Made by a program: the position numbers and the translations under genes. A stretch of 64,000 nt of DNA, from the NCBI RefSeq assembly GCF_003254395.2, contig NC_037645.1:9919229-9983228 (forward strand), read 5' to 3'. The notes under the pieces were generated by a model that saw only the letters and a program-made list of their open reading frames with translations, had not been told where the DNA came from and did no database searches. Of the stretch, positions 63,110 through 64,000 are shown in pieces. The stretch's first letter is position 1, and each line of letters starts with the position of its first letter. The DNA is from Apis mellifera. Taxonomy: Eukaryota; Arthropoda; Insecta; Hymenoptera; Apidae.

Positions 63110-63664
63110 TCAAATCCTTCCAATGTTTCTTTCTTCCTTTTTTTTTATTCCACATTCTCTGCCCTTCACACACACTTCAACTCTCTCCTTCCAATGTTTC
63201 TTTCTTTCTTTCTTTTCTTTTACACGGATATATTTCTTTTTATTCCACATTCTCTTCGCACACACTTCAACTCTCCCCTTCCAATGTTTCTTTCTTTCTT
63301 TCTTTCTTTTTACACGGATATATTTCTTTTTATTCCACATTCTCTGCCCTTCGCGCACACTTCAACTCTCCTCTTCCAATATTTCTTTCTTTCTTTCTTT
63401 CTTTCTTTTTACACGGATATATTTCTTTTTATTCCACATTCTCTGCCCTTCGCGCACACTTCAACTCTTTCCTTCCGATGTTTCTTTCTTTCTTTCTTTT
63501 TACACGGATATATTTCTTTTTATTCCACATTCTCTGCCCTTCGCGCACATTTCAACTCTTTCCTTCCGATGTTTCTTTCTTTCTTTCTTTTTACACGGAT
63601 ATATTTCTTTTTATTCCACATTCTCTGCCCTTCGTACACACTTCAACTCTCCCTTTCCAATGTT

Positions 63665-63720
<56 letters not shown>

Positions 63721-64000
63721 TTTACACGGATATATTTCTTTTTATTCCACATTCTCTGCCCTTCGCGCACACTTCAACTCTTTCCTTCCGATGTTTCTTT
63801 CTTTCTTTTTACACGGATATATTTCTTTTTATTCCACATTCTCTGCCCTTCGTACACACTTCAACTCTCCCTTTCCAATGTTTCTTTCTTTCTTTCTTTC
63901 TTTCTTCCTTTCTTTTTACACGGATATATTTCTTTTTATTCCACATTCTCTGTCCTTCACACACACTTCAACTCTCCCCTTCCAATGTTTCTTTCTTTCT
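63110..64000. repeat. tandem array with a CTTT microsatellite in each unit, continues past the window
   Basis: At least eight units of about 88-133 bp: TTCCAATGTTTCTTTCTTTC, variable CTTT, TTTACACGGATATATTTCTT, TTTATTCCACATTCTCTGCC and CACACTTCAACTCTC. Most length difference lies in the CTTT run, longest at about 63,663-63,722. Units are highly similar, suggesting recent amplification. Confidence 0.96.

Overview
The window looks like a nuclear segment of a bee genome, most likely the genus Apis. This is inferred from four things: an AT-rich background broken by short CpG-containing GC-richer islands, short runs of the insect telomere motif (CCTAA/TTAGG), two mariner copies of the type common in Apis, and an insect carboxylesterase with small exons and AT-rich introns. 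Gene density is very low. I can support one complete protein-coding gene, two dead mariner elements and one MITE-like element.

Layout. 1-2.4 kb is pyrimidine-rich noncoding DNA with microsatellites. From 2.4 to 46 kb, about fifteen unrelated tandem arrays (mostly 0.8-2 kb each) alternate with single-copy islands that carry no recognisable gene. A mariner copy sits at 24,950-26,220 and a 191-bp perfect-ended inverted-repeat element at 18,828-19,018. A nine-exon carboxylesterase gene occupies 46,352-54,330 on the minus strand; all nine exons join in frame to 651 codons, and three of its introns are swollen by their own tandem arrays. From 54.3 to 64 kb there are two more AT-rich arrays, a second internally deleted mariner (57,246-58,173), five TTAGG-type repeats (62,816-62,840) and a CTTT-rich array running off the right edge.

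Most interesting points. (1) About 25 kb, roughly 39 percent, consists of some twenty local tandem arrays, each built from its own unrelated unit. They look like independent local amplifications rather than one dispersed satellite. (2) Two plus-strand sites (60,411/60,412 and 33,941/33,942) have a 3' splice site joined directly to a 5' splice site, as in recursive-splicing ratchet points. Together they suggest that part of the window lies inside a giant plus-strand intron, with the esterase nested antisense. (3) The esterase keeps a Ser-Glu-His triad but has GHSAG and GGK in place of the usual GESAG and GGG/A, a roughly 48-residue acidic insertion in a cysteine loop, a GC-AG intron and a hydrophobic C-terminus suggesting a GPI anchor.

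Limits: no searches could be run. Array boundaries and copy counts were read by eye and are approximate. Splice sites were chosen by consensus, reading frame and family alignment.
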